A program made the translations under genes and the position numbers. Of a stretch of 64,000 nt of DNA, positions 53,099 to 62,136 are shown one piece after another. The stretch spans positions 1-64,000 of the forward strand of contig NZ_FOGG01000001.1 of the NCBI RefSeq assembly GCF_900111155.1, given 5' to 3'. Position 1 is the stretch's first letter. Each line of letters begins with the position of its first letter. The stretch is from Pedobacter rhizosphaerae (GTDB lineage: Bacteria > Bacteroidota > Bacteroidia > Sphingobacteriales > Sphingobacteriaceae). The notes under the pieces were generated by a model that was not told the origin of the DNA, made no database searches, and saw nothing but the letters and a program-made list of their open reading frames with translations.

Positions 53099-54481
53099 AT
53101 GAAGTTAACGTTTTGGGGCGCGGCACAACAGGTAACCGGAAGTATGCATTTGCTCGAAGTTGGGCATTATAAGATACTCATCGATTGTGGTTTGGATTAT
53201 GAAAAAGAGACCTATCAGGAAGAAAATCAATTCTTTCCATTCGATCCGGCCAGCATTAACCTGGTTATCCTAACCCATGCGCATATCGATCATTCGGGCA
53301 ATTTACCAACGCTTGTCCGCTCTGGTTTTGATGGTCAGGTATTGTGTACACCACCAACAGCCGATTTAACTTCCATCCTGCTTTTTGATTCTGTAGAGCT
53401 TTTTCTGCGCAAGCAATCCAGAAAACCCCGTACCAAAAGAGGCCATTTCAATGGGCCAAAGCCCTTATATCTCCATAAACATGTGATGGACACCATTGAT
53501 CGCTTTGTAACCATTGCCTTTAATAAGCCCTTTAAGATCACAGGAGACATCAGCCTTACATTTGTTCCTGTAGGACATTTGTTGGGGGCTGCCGCAGCCG
53601 TGCTGACGATAAACGATCAGGGTACTGAAAAGAAAATTGCCTTTACAGGAGATATTGGCCGACAAAATTATCCGGTATTAGTAAATCCAGAACCATTACC
53701 TCCGGTAGATTACCTGGTTAGTGAAGCTACTTACGGAGGTAGGTACCACTCTAAAAATGAAACCCTCGAAGAAAGATTAGTTAAAGAGATAACTGAAGCT
53801 TGTATTAAAACCCCGGGAAGGTTAATTATTCCGGCTTTTAGTATTGGTCGTACACAGTCTCTCGTTTTCGCCCTTAATCAGATTTTCACTAAGAAACTTC
53901 TTCCTCCAATTCAAATTTTTGTCGATAGCCCCATGGCCATCCAAGCTACAGAAGTGTACCGCAAACACCATAATTTAGTTAATCAGGAAGCAAAAGACTT
54001 TTACCAAACCATGGGCGATGAGTTTGAATTTGAGCACCTGGCCTACGTTCAAACCATGAAGGAAAGTAAGGATGTTTCCAATTATTTTGACCCCTGTATT
54101 ATCATCTCTTCCGCAGGAATGCTGGAGGGAGGAAGAATTCAGGACCATTTATATTACAATATCCAGAATTATTATTGTACCATTCTTTTTATCGGCTATT
54201 GTGCCAAAGGAACTTTGGGCTACAAATTGCTAAGTGGCGCACCGATTGTTCGCATCAAGGATCGGGAATTAATGGTTTACGCCACCATCAGGCAAACAGA
54301 TTTGCTAAGTGGCCACGGAGATCACGATGACTTGATCAAAACGATAAAACAAACCGGGCAGCCCAAGCAGGTATTTTTAGTACATGGAGAAGATAAAAGC
54401 CTGCAAAGTTTAAGTGCAGCATTACAGCAAGAAAATTATAAGGTAAGTACACCGGAAAGAGGGGAAAGCTTTGAGTTATAG
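53099..54481 (+). CDS. Metallo-beta-lactamase/beta-CASP RNA-processing hydrolase
   Basis: 460 residues. Metallo-beta-lactamase fold with zinc motif LTHAHIDHSGNLP, further metal ligands at VGHLLGAAA and FTGDIGR, the beta-CASP cap (SFSIGRTQSLVFALNQIF, ISSAGMLEGGRIQDHL) and the C-terminal GHGDHDDLIK and VHGEDKSLQSL motifs of the RMMBL segment. The architecture matches the CPSF73-like RNA endonuclease/exonuclease group rather than beta-lactamases. It probably acts in RNA turnover. It stands alone on the plus strand. Confidence 0.92.
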   Translation: MKLTFWGAAQQVTGSMHLLEVGHYKILIDCGLDYEKETYQEENQFFPFDPASINLVILTHAHIDHSGNLPTLVRSGFDGQVLCTPPTADLTSILLFDSVELFLRKQSRKPRTKRGHFNGPKPLYLHKHVMDTIDRFVTIAFNKPFKITGDISLTFVPVGHLLGAAAAVLTINDQGTEKKIAFTGDIGRQNYPVLVNPEPLPPVDYLVSEATYGGRYHSKNETLEERLVKEITEACIKTPGRLIIPAFSIGRTQSLVFALNQIFTKKLLPPIQIFVDSPMAIQATEVYRKHHNLVNQEAKDFYQTMGDEFEFEHLAYVQTMKESKDVSNYFDPCIIISSAGMLEGGRIQDHLYYNIQNYYCTILFIGYCAKGTLGYKLLSGAPIVRIKDRELMVYATIRQTDLLSGHGDHDDLIKTIKQTGQPKQVFLVHGEDKSLQSLSAALQQENYKVSTPERGESFEL

Positions 54482-54501
54482 AGGCGTTGTCTAGCGCATT
54501 G

Positions 54502-54557
54502 AGTCTTCAGTCCTAAGTCTTCAGTCCAAAGTCTGGAGTCCTTAGTCTTTAGTCTAC
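54502..54557 (+). repeat. Heptamer-phased array, AGTCYNN type (8 units)
   Basis: Eight uninterrupted 7-nt units, each beginning AGTCT or AGTCC, in the convergent spacer between the beta-CASP gene and proA. A looser CACCYAA-type stretch (54595-54631) follows and reaches the proA stop. The strict unit start with free last two bases distinguishes it from a simple sequence repeat. Confidence 0.75.
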
Positions 54558-54631
54558 AAAAACGATGCACTCAGCTCACAGCTGGCCGGGTTTTCACCCA
54601 ACTAAACACCTAACCACCTAAACAACTCACC

Positions 54632-55879
54632 TTACTTCCTAATCTGCCCATCACCCTGAACTACCCACTTATAGCTGGTTAACTCTTCCAATCCCATTGG
54701 TCCGCGGGCATGGAGTTTTTGTGTACTGATACCTATTTCAGCACCCAGACCAAATTGTGCCCCATCAGTAAAACCTGTAGAAGCATTGGCGTAAACCGCA
54801 GCAGCATCTACCTGATTTAAAAATTTAGCAATGTTTCCGGCGTTTTCAGAAATAATGGCCTCACTATGTTTAGAACTATAATCTGCAATATGATTTAAAG
54901 CCTCATCTAAATTATCCACTGTTTTTACAGCCATTTTCAACGATAAAAACTCTGTTCCAAAGTGCTCTGGTGTAGCGCGATTCAATAGGGTAGAAGGGTA
55001 GGTATATTTTAAAACTTCATAACTTTTTTCATCAGCGAAAAGCTCCACCTGCCCATCCGCCAAAGGCGAGAGCAATGCCGATAAATCAGCTAAACGGTTT
55101 TGATTAATCAATACACAATCAAGAGAATTACAAACACTAACCCTTCTGGTTTTGGCATTGAAAACAATAGCCTTACCTTTTTCCAGATCACCCGATTCAT
55201 CAAAATAGGTATGTACAATTCCTGCACCCGTTTCAATTACCGGAATTTTACTTTGCGCCCTAACGTAGCTAATCAATGATTGGCTTCCCCTTGGAATCAG
55301 CACGTCGACAAAACCAACTGCATTGAGTAAAGCTTCCGTTGCTGCTCTTTCGGCAGGCAATAAGGTTAAAACATCAGGATTAATTTCATGCTTGGCTAAA
55401 ACTGACTGAATGACTTTGGTAATGGCCAGATTCGAAAATTCAGCATCGCTACCCCCCTTTAATACCGCAACATTTCCTGTTTTAAAGCATAACGAAAACA
55501 CATCGGCTGTAACGTTCGGGCGGGCTTCGTAAATTACCCCAATAACACCCAACGGAACCCTTATTTTTTGAATATGCAGTTGATTCTCTAAAGTCTTATC
55601 TGAAAGAATTTCCCCTAAAGGACTGGTTAATCCTGCAACACTTTTAATATCATTTGCAATGTCCTTAATACGTTCCTGGCTTAGCTTCAACCTATCATAC
55701 TTAGGATCTTCGATGGGCATTTTAGCTAAATCCTTAAGGTTTTCAGCTAGAATATCTGCACAGTGAAGCACTAAGGCATCTGCCAGCTCCCTTAACACTA
55801 AATCAGTAGTTTCTTTGCCAATACCGGCCATTGAACGACTCGCTTTTTGTGCTTTCTCGAAGTATGATGTATAACTCAT
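54632..55879 (-). CDS. proA: Gamma-glutamyl phosphate reductase
   Basis: Reduces gamma-glutamyl phosphate to glutamate semialdehyde in proline synthesis. 415 residues of the aldehyde dehydrogenase superfamily: [46 protein letters not shown], the catalytic Cys region [14 protein letters not shown] (about 245-258), [20 protein letters not shown] and [20 protein letters not shown]. It is the second gene of a proB-proA operon; a 107-bp spacer with a heptamer array separates the two. Confidence 0.97.
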   Translation of the reverse strand: MSYTSYFEKAQKASRSMAGIGKETTDLVLRELADALVLHCADILAENLKDLAKMPIEDPKYDRLKLSQERIKDIANDIKSVAGLTSPLGEILSDKTLENQLHIQKIRVPLGVIGVIYEARPNVTADVFSLCFKTGNVAVLKGGSDAEFSNLAITKVIQSVLAKHEINPDVLTLLPAERAATEALLNAVGFVDVLIPRGSQSLISYVRAQSKIPVIETGAGIVHTYFDESGDLEKGKAIVFNAKTRRVSVCNSLDCVLINQNRLADLSALLSPLADGQVELFADEKSYEVLKYTYPSTLLNRATPEHFGTEFLSLKMAVKTVDNLDEALNHIADYSSKHSEAIISENAGNIAKFLNQVDAAAVYANASTGFTDGAQFGLGAEIGISTQKLHARGPMGLEELTSYKWVVQGDGQIRK

Positions 55880-55942
55880 TTTATTTTCTTTCTATTGATT
55901 TGCTGGTGAGGTATTGAGTGTTTAGATCGTAAGTTGATCTAT

Positions 55943-55984
55943 ACTCCAAACCCCAAACTCGCTACTCCAAACTAAGAAATCCAA
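55943..55984 (+). repeat. Heptamer-phased array, ACTCCAA type (6 units), inside the proBA operon
   Basis: Six consecutive 7-nt units (ACTCCAA twice, plus ACCCCAA, ACTCGCT, ACTAAGA, AATCCAA) end 2 bp before the proB stop codon. A GGTGAG-type stretch (55905-55940) precedes them. The array would be transcribed as part of the proB-proA mRNA. Confidence 0.6.
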
Positions 55985-55986
55985 AC

Positions 55987-57066
55987 TTAAATAGCGGAAT
56001 AAAAGTAATCATAATGTACCAGGGCCTTTTGTTTTTTCAGTCCTATTCTTTCCCTGGCCTTATCAGATCCATACTCAGCAATGCCTAAACCAATCAGGTT
56101 ATTCTCTTCATCTACAATCTTAATTATATCTCCCTTTAAAAAGTCAGATTCGATCTTGATTATGCCCACAGGCAACAAACTCGTTGCCTTTCCTGAAGTT
56201 AATACAGCCTTTGCCCCCTCATTAAGTTTCACAATTCCGGTGGCCGCATTCTCAGAGTGTGCTATCCATTTCTTTTTCCCCGATTTACTCTTTTCAGGCA
56301 CAAAGCGAGTATGTATAATTTCCTTATTCAGCAAACCAATTAAAACATCATCAGTTGTACCGTTCGCAATGTGCACGTTTATACCTAGTTTGGCTACCTT
56401 TTGAGCCATTGTAGATTTAGTGATCATTCCACCACGGCCAAATTGCGATTTACCCGTACTGATAAAGGAGGCTAAATTGGATACTGTACCCGAAATCTCC
56501 TGAATCACTTCAGATCCTTCCGCCTTAGGATCACCATTATAAATTCCATTTACATTAGACAGAATAATTAACGCATCTGCATTGAGCATGGAGGCAATTA
56601 ATCCTGCCAGCTCATCGTTATCTGTAAACATCAACTCCGTTACCGAAACCACATCATTTTCATTTACCACGGGAATGACTTCATTTTGAAGCAGAATTTC
56701 CATACAATTTTTCATGTTCAGGTAATGCGCCCGGTCACGAAAATCTTCCTTAGTAACCAGTACCTGAGCACATTTGATGGCATGTTCATTAAAAAAACCA
56801 GCATAAGTATTAATCAGCTTTACCTGCCCAATGGCAGCCAATAATTGTCTGGTAGTAACCGCATCCTGTTTTTCTGAAACTTTGATCAAACTCCTGCCAG
56901 AAGCCACAGCACCCGAAGAAACCAGGATAACCTCAATGCCTTGCTTCTTAATTGCCGAAAGTTGATTCACCAGGTGTTGAATTCTATGCTCATCTGGCAA
57001 TCCATTCCCTTGTGTAATTACGTTTGAACCTACTTTAACAACAATCTTTTTGTACGCTAATTTCAT
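55987..57066 (-). CDS. proB: Glutamate 5-kinase with PUA domain
   Basis: First step of proline synthesis, phosphorylating glutamate. About 359 residues from the ATG at 57066 (a TTG at 57096 is less likely). The amino-acid kinase domain has KKIVVKVGSNVIT, LVSSGAVASGR, VVNENDVVSVTE, FTDNDELAGLIASML and GRGGMITKSTMAQKVAKL. A C-terminal PUA domain (about 280-359) has GEGAKAVLTSG-like and GIAEYGSDKARERIGL segments. First gene of the operon with proA. Confidence 0.96.
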   Translation of the reverse strand: MKLAYKKIVVKVGSNVITQGNGLPDEHRIQHLVNQLSAIKKQGIEVILVSSGAVASGRSLIKVSEKQDAVTTRQLLAAIGQVKLINTYAGFFNEHAIKCAQVLVTKEDFRDRAHYLNMKNCMEILLQNEVIPVVNENDVVSVTELMFTDNDELAGLIASMLNADALIILSNVNGIYNGDPKAEGSEVIQEISGTVSNLASFISTGKSQFGRGGMITKSTMAQKVAKLGINVHIANGTTDDVLIGLLNKEIIHTRFVPEKSKSGKKKWIAHSENAATGIVKLNEGAKAVLTSGKATSLLPVGIIKIESDFLKGDIIKIVDEENNLIGLGIAEYGSDKARERIGLKKQKALVHYDYFYSAI

Positions 57067-57216
57067 TATTTTACTCGATGCAATTTGGTTTGGCAATTTA
57101 ACACCTATTTTTTTAAATTATTAATATTCTGCCTGTTTGGGTACTTTTTTACGAAAAATGTAAAATTCTATCTCATTTTATAAAAATCAATTCTATATTT
57201 CCGCTCAATAAACCAT

Positions 57217-57247
57217 TTTGATAGAAAATTACAAGAAGGTAGATTGC
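57217..57247 (+). promoter_or_regulatory. Putative promoter TTTG-N19-TAGATTGC of the S9 peptidase gene
   Basis: TTTG (57217-57220) and TAGATTGC (57240-57247) are 19 bp apart, the spacing of the Bacteroidota housekeeping promoter; the -7 box deviates in its last two bases. The predicted leader is about 40 nt. Confidence 0.4.
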
Positions 57248-57294
57248 TGTTTATTAACTCAGTTTTTATAAATTGCATATACCTAAATTGTAGC

Positions 57295-59448
57295 ATGATG
57301 AAATGCATTCTCTATACGCTAATGATTTGCTGCGCGGTAAGCGCTTGCAACAACCCCAAAAGAAAAATAATGGAACCTTATAAGTGGCCTGATGCCAAAG
57401 CCCCAATAGCAGATATTATCCCCCATAAAAGAGTTATTCATGGAGATACCGTAACGGATAACTACTATTGGATGATTGATTATTTTAAGAAAGGCCCAGA
57501 CAGCACAAAAGTAGTCGACTATCTTAAGGCTGAAAATACCTATCTAAATACCATGATGAGGGGCACCGACCAGTTTCAGGCCGACCTGTTCAAGGAAATG
57601 AAAGCACGGATTAAAGAAAAAGACGAATCTGTTACTGTTTTTAAAAATGGTTATTTCTACTATTCACGTACAGAAGATGGCAAGCAGTACTTTAAATATT
57701 GCAGAAAGAAAGGCAGCTTAAGCGCAGCGGAAGAAATTCTCCTGGATGTAGACGATTTGGCCAAAGGCCATGCTTATTACAGCGCCACCGGTTTTAGCAT
57801 CAGTCCCGACAATAATTTACTAGCCTTTGGTGTAGATAAAGTCTCCCGCCGCCAGTACACCATCCATATCAAAAACCTGGAAACCGGAGAAGTCTATAAA
57901 GATGCAGTGGCCAATACAAGTGGTCGGGCGGTTTGGGCTAATGATAATAAAACCATTTTCTACACGGCCAACAATCCTGCAACGTTATTGAGTGAAAAGA
58001 TTAAGAAACACACCCTTGGTGCCGATAGTCATTCGGATGTTGTGGTATACGATGAAAAAGACAACACGAACTATATTGGCGTAGGTAAATCTAAAAATGG
58101 CCGCTATATTTTGATCAATTCTCAAGGTACCTTAACCTCAGAAACGAGAATGATTGATGCAGACCACCCAGAGGCTGCATTTAAGGTGTTTACAAGCCGA
58201 TCAAAGGATGTACTTTATGATGTAATGCCTGTAGATGATAAATTCCTCATCGTAACCAACTGGAATGCTAAAAACTTCCGGTTAATGGAGTGTCCATTAG
58301 ATCAAACAGCCAGGGAAAACTGGAAAGAGATCATTCCACACCGCAAAGATGTACTGCTCGAAAATGCGGAGGAGTTTCAGGATTATGTGGTGCTCTCGGA
58401 AAGAAAAAATGGACTTACCGACTTACGGGTACTTAAAAAAGATGGCAGCGATTATTACATTAAGTTCGACGAACCGGCATATGATGCTGGTGTGGGTGCC
58501 AACCCGGAATACAAAAGTAAAACACTCCGCTACAGCTATACTTCACTCACTACACCTAGCTCTACTTACGATTACAACTTAGAGAAAAAGGATCAAAAAC
58601 TGATGAAGCAACAGGAGGTTGTTGGGGGTTATGATCCTAAGGAATACGTTACCGAACGACTTTTTGCCACAGCAAAAGATGGTGCCAAAATACCTATTGC
58701 CCTGGTTTATAAAAAGGGTTTTAAGAAAAACGGCAATAGTCCGTTGCTGCTGTACGGTTATGGGTCTTATGGCGCTAACATGGATGTTTATTTTTCTTCA
58801 GTAAGATTGAGCCTTTTAGATCGGGGATTTGTATTTGCCATCGCGAACATCAGGGGCGGACAAGAACTTGGCAGGCAATGGTATGAAGATGGTAAGCTCA
58901 TGAAAAAGAAAAACACCTTCACCGATTTTATTACCTGTGGTGAATACCTGATCGACCAGAAATACACCAGCAAAGGGCATTTATATGCCAATGGAGGTAG
59001 TGCCGGTGGCTTGTTAATGGGTGCTGTAATTAACCTTGCTCCCGATTTGTGGAATGGGGTAATTGCCGATGTTCCATTTGTAGATGTGGTAAACACGATG
59101 CTTGATGAAAGCATTCCACTCACTACCAATGAATTCGATGAGTGGGGTAACCCTAAACAAAAAGCGGCCTACGATTATATGAAGAGCTATTCTCCTTACG
59201 AAAACATAGAGAAAAAAGCCTATCCAAATCTTCTGGTAACCACAGGTTTGCATGACAGCCAGGTACAATACTTTGAGCCTGCCAAATGGGTAGCCAAACT
59301 TAGAACCATGAAAACGGATAAGAACGTTTTATTCCTTAAAACCAATATGGAATTTGGCCATGGTGGTGCCTCAGGAAGATTTGATTACCTTAAAGAAGAA
59401 GCGCTGGGTTATGCCTTTTTATTTGCACTAGAAGGGATAAAAAAATAA
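57295..59448 (+). CDS. S9A-family prolyl oligopeptidase (oligopeptidase B-like), lipoprotein
   Basis: About 718 residues. Lipoprotein signal with CAVSACNN near residue 18-20, then an N-terminal beta-propeller (PHKRVIHGDTVTDNYYWMID onward) and a C-terminal alpha/beta-hydrolase. The catalytic triad is Ser569 (GGSAGGLL), Asp654 (TGLHDSQV) and His689 (EFGHGGASG). The motif RGGQELGRQWYEDGK is typical of PtrB-like members, which cleave after basic residues in short peptides. The lipid anchor suggests periplasmic use. The start could be either of two adjacent ATGs (57295, 57298). Confidence 0.93.
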   Translation: MMKCILYTLMICCAVSACNNPKRKIMEPYKWPDAKAPIADIIPHKRVIHGDTVTDNYYWMIDYFKKGPDSTKVVDYLKAENTYLNTMMRGTDQFQADLFKEMKARIKEKDESVTVFKNGYFYYSRTEDGKQYFKYCRKKGSLSAAEEILLDVDDLAKGHAYYSATGFSISPDNNLLAFGVDKVSRRQYTIHIKNLETGEVYKDAVANTSGRAVWANDNKTIFYTANNPATLLSEKIKKHTLGADSHSDVVVYDEKDNTNYIGVGKSKNGRYILINSQGTLTSETRMIDADHPEAAFKVFTSRSKDVLYDVMPVDDKFLIVTNWNAKNFRLMECPLDQTARENWKEIIPHRKDVLLENAEEFQDYVVLSERKNGLTDLRVLKKDGSDYYIKFDEPAYDAGVGANPEYKSKTLRYSYTSLTTPSSTYDYNLEKKDQKLMKQQEVVGGYDPKEYVTERLFATAKDGAKIPIALVYKKGFKKNGNSPLLLYGYGSYGANMDVYFSSVRLSLLDRGFVFAIANIRGGQELGRQWYEDGKLMKKKNTFTDFITCGEYLIDQKYTSKGHLYANGGSAGGLLMGAVINLAPDLWNGVIADVPFVDVVNTMLDESIPLTTNEFDEWGNPKQKAAYDYMKSYSPYENIEKKAYPNLLVTTGLHDSQVQYFEPAKWVAKLRTMKTDKNVLFLKTNMEFGHGGASGRFDYLKEEALGYAFLFALEGIKK

Positions 59449-59452
59449 CAAG

Positions 59453-59902
59453 ATGACCTCACTAAAAAACACTCAGATTATACACTTTGCGCTTTGCGTA
59501 GCCGTATTTTTATTTGCCACAGTCACCATTTTTATCAACCGTGATGAAATGATCTTTACTGCCGATTTTCAGGAAACAGCACCTTTTAACCCCATATTTC
59601 CCATTGTCTCCATTACAACCATCATAACTAGCGCCATCCTTTACAAAAAAATGATGGATAAAATAGAGCTGAATGCCAGTTTAGATACTAAGATCGGACT
59701 TTATCAAAGCGCTTTTATCGTGAGCATGGCATTATTGGAAGGTGGAGCGCTGCTTAACATTGTTGGCTTCTTGATTACCAGCAATGCCTTTTTCTTAATC
59801 TTTGCAGGTCTCAGCTTGTTTATCATGATCCGTAAAAAACCAACAAAAGAAAAATTGATTACCGAACTTAACATTCAATATCCGGAAACAGAAAAACTAT
59901 AG
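59453..59902 (+). CDS. Integral membrane protein of unknown function
   Basis: 149 residues with four predicted transmembrane helices (about 10-28, 48-63, 85-105, 110-126) and a charged C terminus. It starts 4 bp after the S9 peptidase stop, so it is cotranscribed. Not recognised; the TFINRDEMIF loop and the overall layout resemble small Bacteroidota membrane DUFs. Confidence 0.72.
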   Translation: MTSLKNTQIIHFALCVAVFLFATVTIFINRDEMIFTADFQETAPFNPIFPIVSITTIITSAILYKKMMDKIELNASLDTKIGLYQSAFIVSMALLEGGALLNIVGFLITSNAFFLIFAGLSLFIMIRKKPTKEKLITELNIQYPETEKL

Positions 59903-59969
59903 CGTTATTAATGCAGCATTCAAATTTCCAAAATTACATAGCGGAGAAAATAGACCGTAATTTCTTGTG

Positions 59970-59977
59970 TATCTTTG
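59970..59977 (+). promoter_or_regulatory. Putative -7 box (TATCTTTG) of the M16 peptidase gene
   Basis: An exact TAnnTTTG match ends 7 bp before the ATG at 59985, implying a very short leader. The same box and close spacing are seen at metG. Confidence 0.4.
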
Positions 59978-59984
59978 CCCGCTA

Positions 59985-61217
59985 ATGGAATATAATGTTC
60001 ATACACTGCCTAATGGCATTCGCTTGTTACACGTGCCTTCGGCCTCGAACATCTCGCATGCTTGTATTATCATCAACTCAGGCTCAAGAGATGAAGCAGA
60101 GGGAAAAGCTGGTTTAGCACATTTTATTGAGCACCTTATTTTTAAGCGCACCGAAAAACGGAGTACCAATCAGATTCTAAATCACCTGGAAAGCGTAGGG
60201 GCAGATTTAAATGCCTATACCACAAAGGAATACACTTGTGTACACGCCTCATTTCTAGCGCCATACCTCGATCGTACCTTAGATTTATTTAATGATATCA
60301 TTTTTCACTCTACATTTCCCGAAGAGGAGATGGATAAAGAAAAGAGTGTTATTCTCGATGAAATTGCCTCTTACTTAGATCAGCCTGAAGAAGCTATTAA
60401 CGATGATTTTGAAGATATGCTTTTTGCTGGTCATGCTTTAGGGAACAACATCCTTGGAACAAACGATACCGTAAATAATTTCAGCAGAGCAGATATTATC
60501 AACTTCAGAAAGGCCAATTACAGAACAAATGAGATTGTGGTAGCAGTTTTAGGAAACTATACCTTTAAGCGGTTTGTAGCAAAAGGAGAGAAATATTTTG
60601 CCGATGTTCCGGAAAATGCACCGGTTAGGAACAGAGAAAAGCCAGTTGTTCTTGATCCGCAACAAAAAACCGTTTATAAACCCATCATGCAATCACATTG
60701 TATTATAGGTTCGCAGACTTATTCAACGCACGAATCGCAAAAAACGGGCTTAATGCTTCTGAACAACTATTTTGGGGGTAATGGTATGAGTGCCGTGCTC
60801 AACCTTCAGATTAGGGAAAAATACGGAATTGCCTATACCATCGAATCCAACTTTTCTCCACTAAGTGATACCGGAATTTTTTCTATCTATTTTGGAACGG
60901 ATAAGGAAAAGCAGGACAGAGCCCTTTCGCTAATCTATAAAGAAATCAAAAAGCTTAAAGATCAGCCCCTTTCAGAACTACAATTACAAAAAGCCAAAAA
61001 TAAATTCATTGGCCAAATTGCATTGGGAGAGGAGAACCGCATCGGCTTGATTATCTCCATGGCCAAAAGCCTGGTAGATCATAACAAAATAGACTCCCTG
61101 GAAAAGGTTTTCGAGAAAATCAATCAGGTTACACCAAGGGAAATGGCAGAAATAGTAGAGGATGTTTTAGATGTTTCGAAACTCAGCACCTTCACTTTCT
61201 GCCCGGTATTGGAATAA
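59985..61217 (+). CDS. M16-family zinc metallopeptidase
   Basis: About 410 residues of the pitrilysin/processing-peptidase family. The inverted zinc motif HFIEH (46-50, HxxEH) is followed 76 residues later by Glu126 in VILDEIASY, the third ligand. The C-terminal half has LQIREKYGIAYTIES (the substrate-binding Arg-Tyr region) and YFGTDKEKQDRAL. No signal peptide is evident from this start, so it is probably cytoplasmic. A start at 59967 (MYLCPL) is possible but overlaps the -7 box. Confidence 0.93.
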   Translation: MEYNVHTLPNGIRLLHVPSASNISHACIIINSGSRDEAEGKAGLAHFIEHLIFKRTEKRSTNQILNHLESVGADLNAYTTKEYTCVHASFLAPYLDRTLDLFNDIIFHSTFPEEEMDKEKSVILDEIASYLDQPEEAINDDFEDMLFAGHALGNNILGTNDTVNNFSRADIINFRKANYRTNEIVVAVLGNYTFKRFVAKGEKYFADVPENAPVRNREKPVVLDPQQKTVYKPIMQSHCIIGSQTYSTHESQKTGLMLLNNYFGGNGMSAVLNLQIREKYGIAYTIESNFSPLSDTGIFSIYFGTDKEKQDRALSLIYKEIKKLKDQPLSELQLQKAKNKFIGQIALGEENRIGLIISMAKSLVDHNKIDSLEKVFEKINQVTPREMAEIVEDVLDVSKLSTFTFCPVLE

Positions 61218-61372
61218 TTCTTATTTTTGTATTAAATTTCTGTCATACCGGAATAAAAGTATTTAGATACAATATAAATCAAGGTTTGTAATACGTTAAA
61301 ATTAAAGATGTTAAACAAACCTGAAAAGACAACTAAAAAATTTCAGATTCAACATCTGATAGATAGAATACC

Positions 61373-61933
61373 ATGAAATTACCCATTATAGCTTACGGAG
61401 ATCCCGTTTTAAAAAAGATTGGCACAGACATCAACCAGGATTATCCTGAGTTGAAACAATTGATTAGCGATATGTTCGACACGATGTACCATGCCAGCGG
61501 TGTTGGTTTGGCTGCACCACAAATTGGTCTGCCTATCCGATTATTTATTGTAGATACCGGTGAGGATGAAGATGGAACTCCAGGATATAAAAAGGTTTTT
61601 ATCAATGCACAAATTTTAGAAGAAACAGGTGAGCCATGGGCATTTAACGAAGGTTGCTTAAGTATTCCGGATATCCGTGAAAATATTATGCGCAAGCCTA
61701 ATATCAAAATTAAATACCTGGATGAAAACTTTATTGAGCACACGGATGATGTAGACGGTATGCCCGCACGTGTAATTCAACATGAGTACGACCACATTGA
61801 AGGAAAATTATTTACAGATAAAGTAAGTGTTTTACGTAAAACGATGCTTAAAAGTAAGCTCGATGCCATTTCTAAAGGCAATATCAGAACAGATTACAAA
61901 ATGAAGTTTCCTAACAAAAGTAAAAAACGCTAG
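61373..61933 (+). CDS. def: Peptide deformylase
   Basis: Removes the formyl group from new proteins. 186 residues with all three deformylase motifs: GVGLAAPQ (43-50), EGCLS (93-97, metal ligand Cys95) and HEYDH (137-141, metal ligands His137 and His141, catalytic Glu138). The C-terminal helix is Lys-rich. It is a single gene followed by a strong terminator. Confidence 0.97.
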   Translation: MKLPIIAYGDPVLKKIGTDINQDYPELKQLISDMFDTMYHASGVGLAAPQIGLPIRLFIVDTGEDEDGTPGYKKVFINAQILEETGEPWAFNEGCLSIPDIRENIMRKPNIKIKYLDENFIEHTDDVDGMPARVIQHEYDHIEGKLFTDKVSVLRKTMLKSKLDAISKGNIRTDYKMKFPNKSKKR

Positions 61934-61954
61934 TACAACCGAATAGAAACAATG

Positions 61955-61983
61955 AGGGGAAAATGGACAAACCATTTTCCCCT
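61955..61983 (+). terminator. Terminator of def
   Basis: Perfect 12-bp stem AGGGGAAAATGG/CCATTTTCCCCT with a 5-nt loop, 21 bp after the def stop and followed by a T-rich stretch. Confidence 0.85.
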
Positions 61984-62003
61984 TTATATTTTAATGAAAT
62001 TGA

Positions 62004-62136
62004 GATGCTGGATACTAGATTTGAGACGCTAGATTCTAGATATGAGATACTAGATGTGAGATGCTAGAGATGAGGCGCTAGATATTTGAAATTAGAAAGG
62101 AGACTCCAGACTAAAGACTCCCGACTCATGACTAAT
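62004..62136 (+). repeat. Heptamer-phased array, GAYNYNA type (19 units)
   Basis: Nineteen consecutive 7-nt units, 133 bp without a phase break. Eighteen begin GA and one begins GG. The first ten or so alternate GAYNCTA and GATNTGA forms; the last five are GACTNNN. The final unit overlaps the stop codon of the minus-strand gene at 62132. It fills the convergent spacer after the def terminator and has no coding frame. Related shorter arrays lie at 1532, 25103, 33720, 54502 and 55943. Confidence 0.85.
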
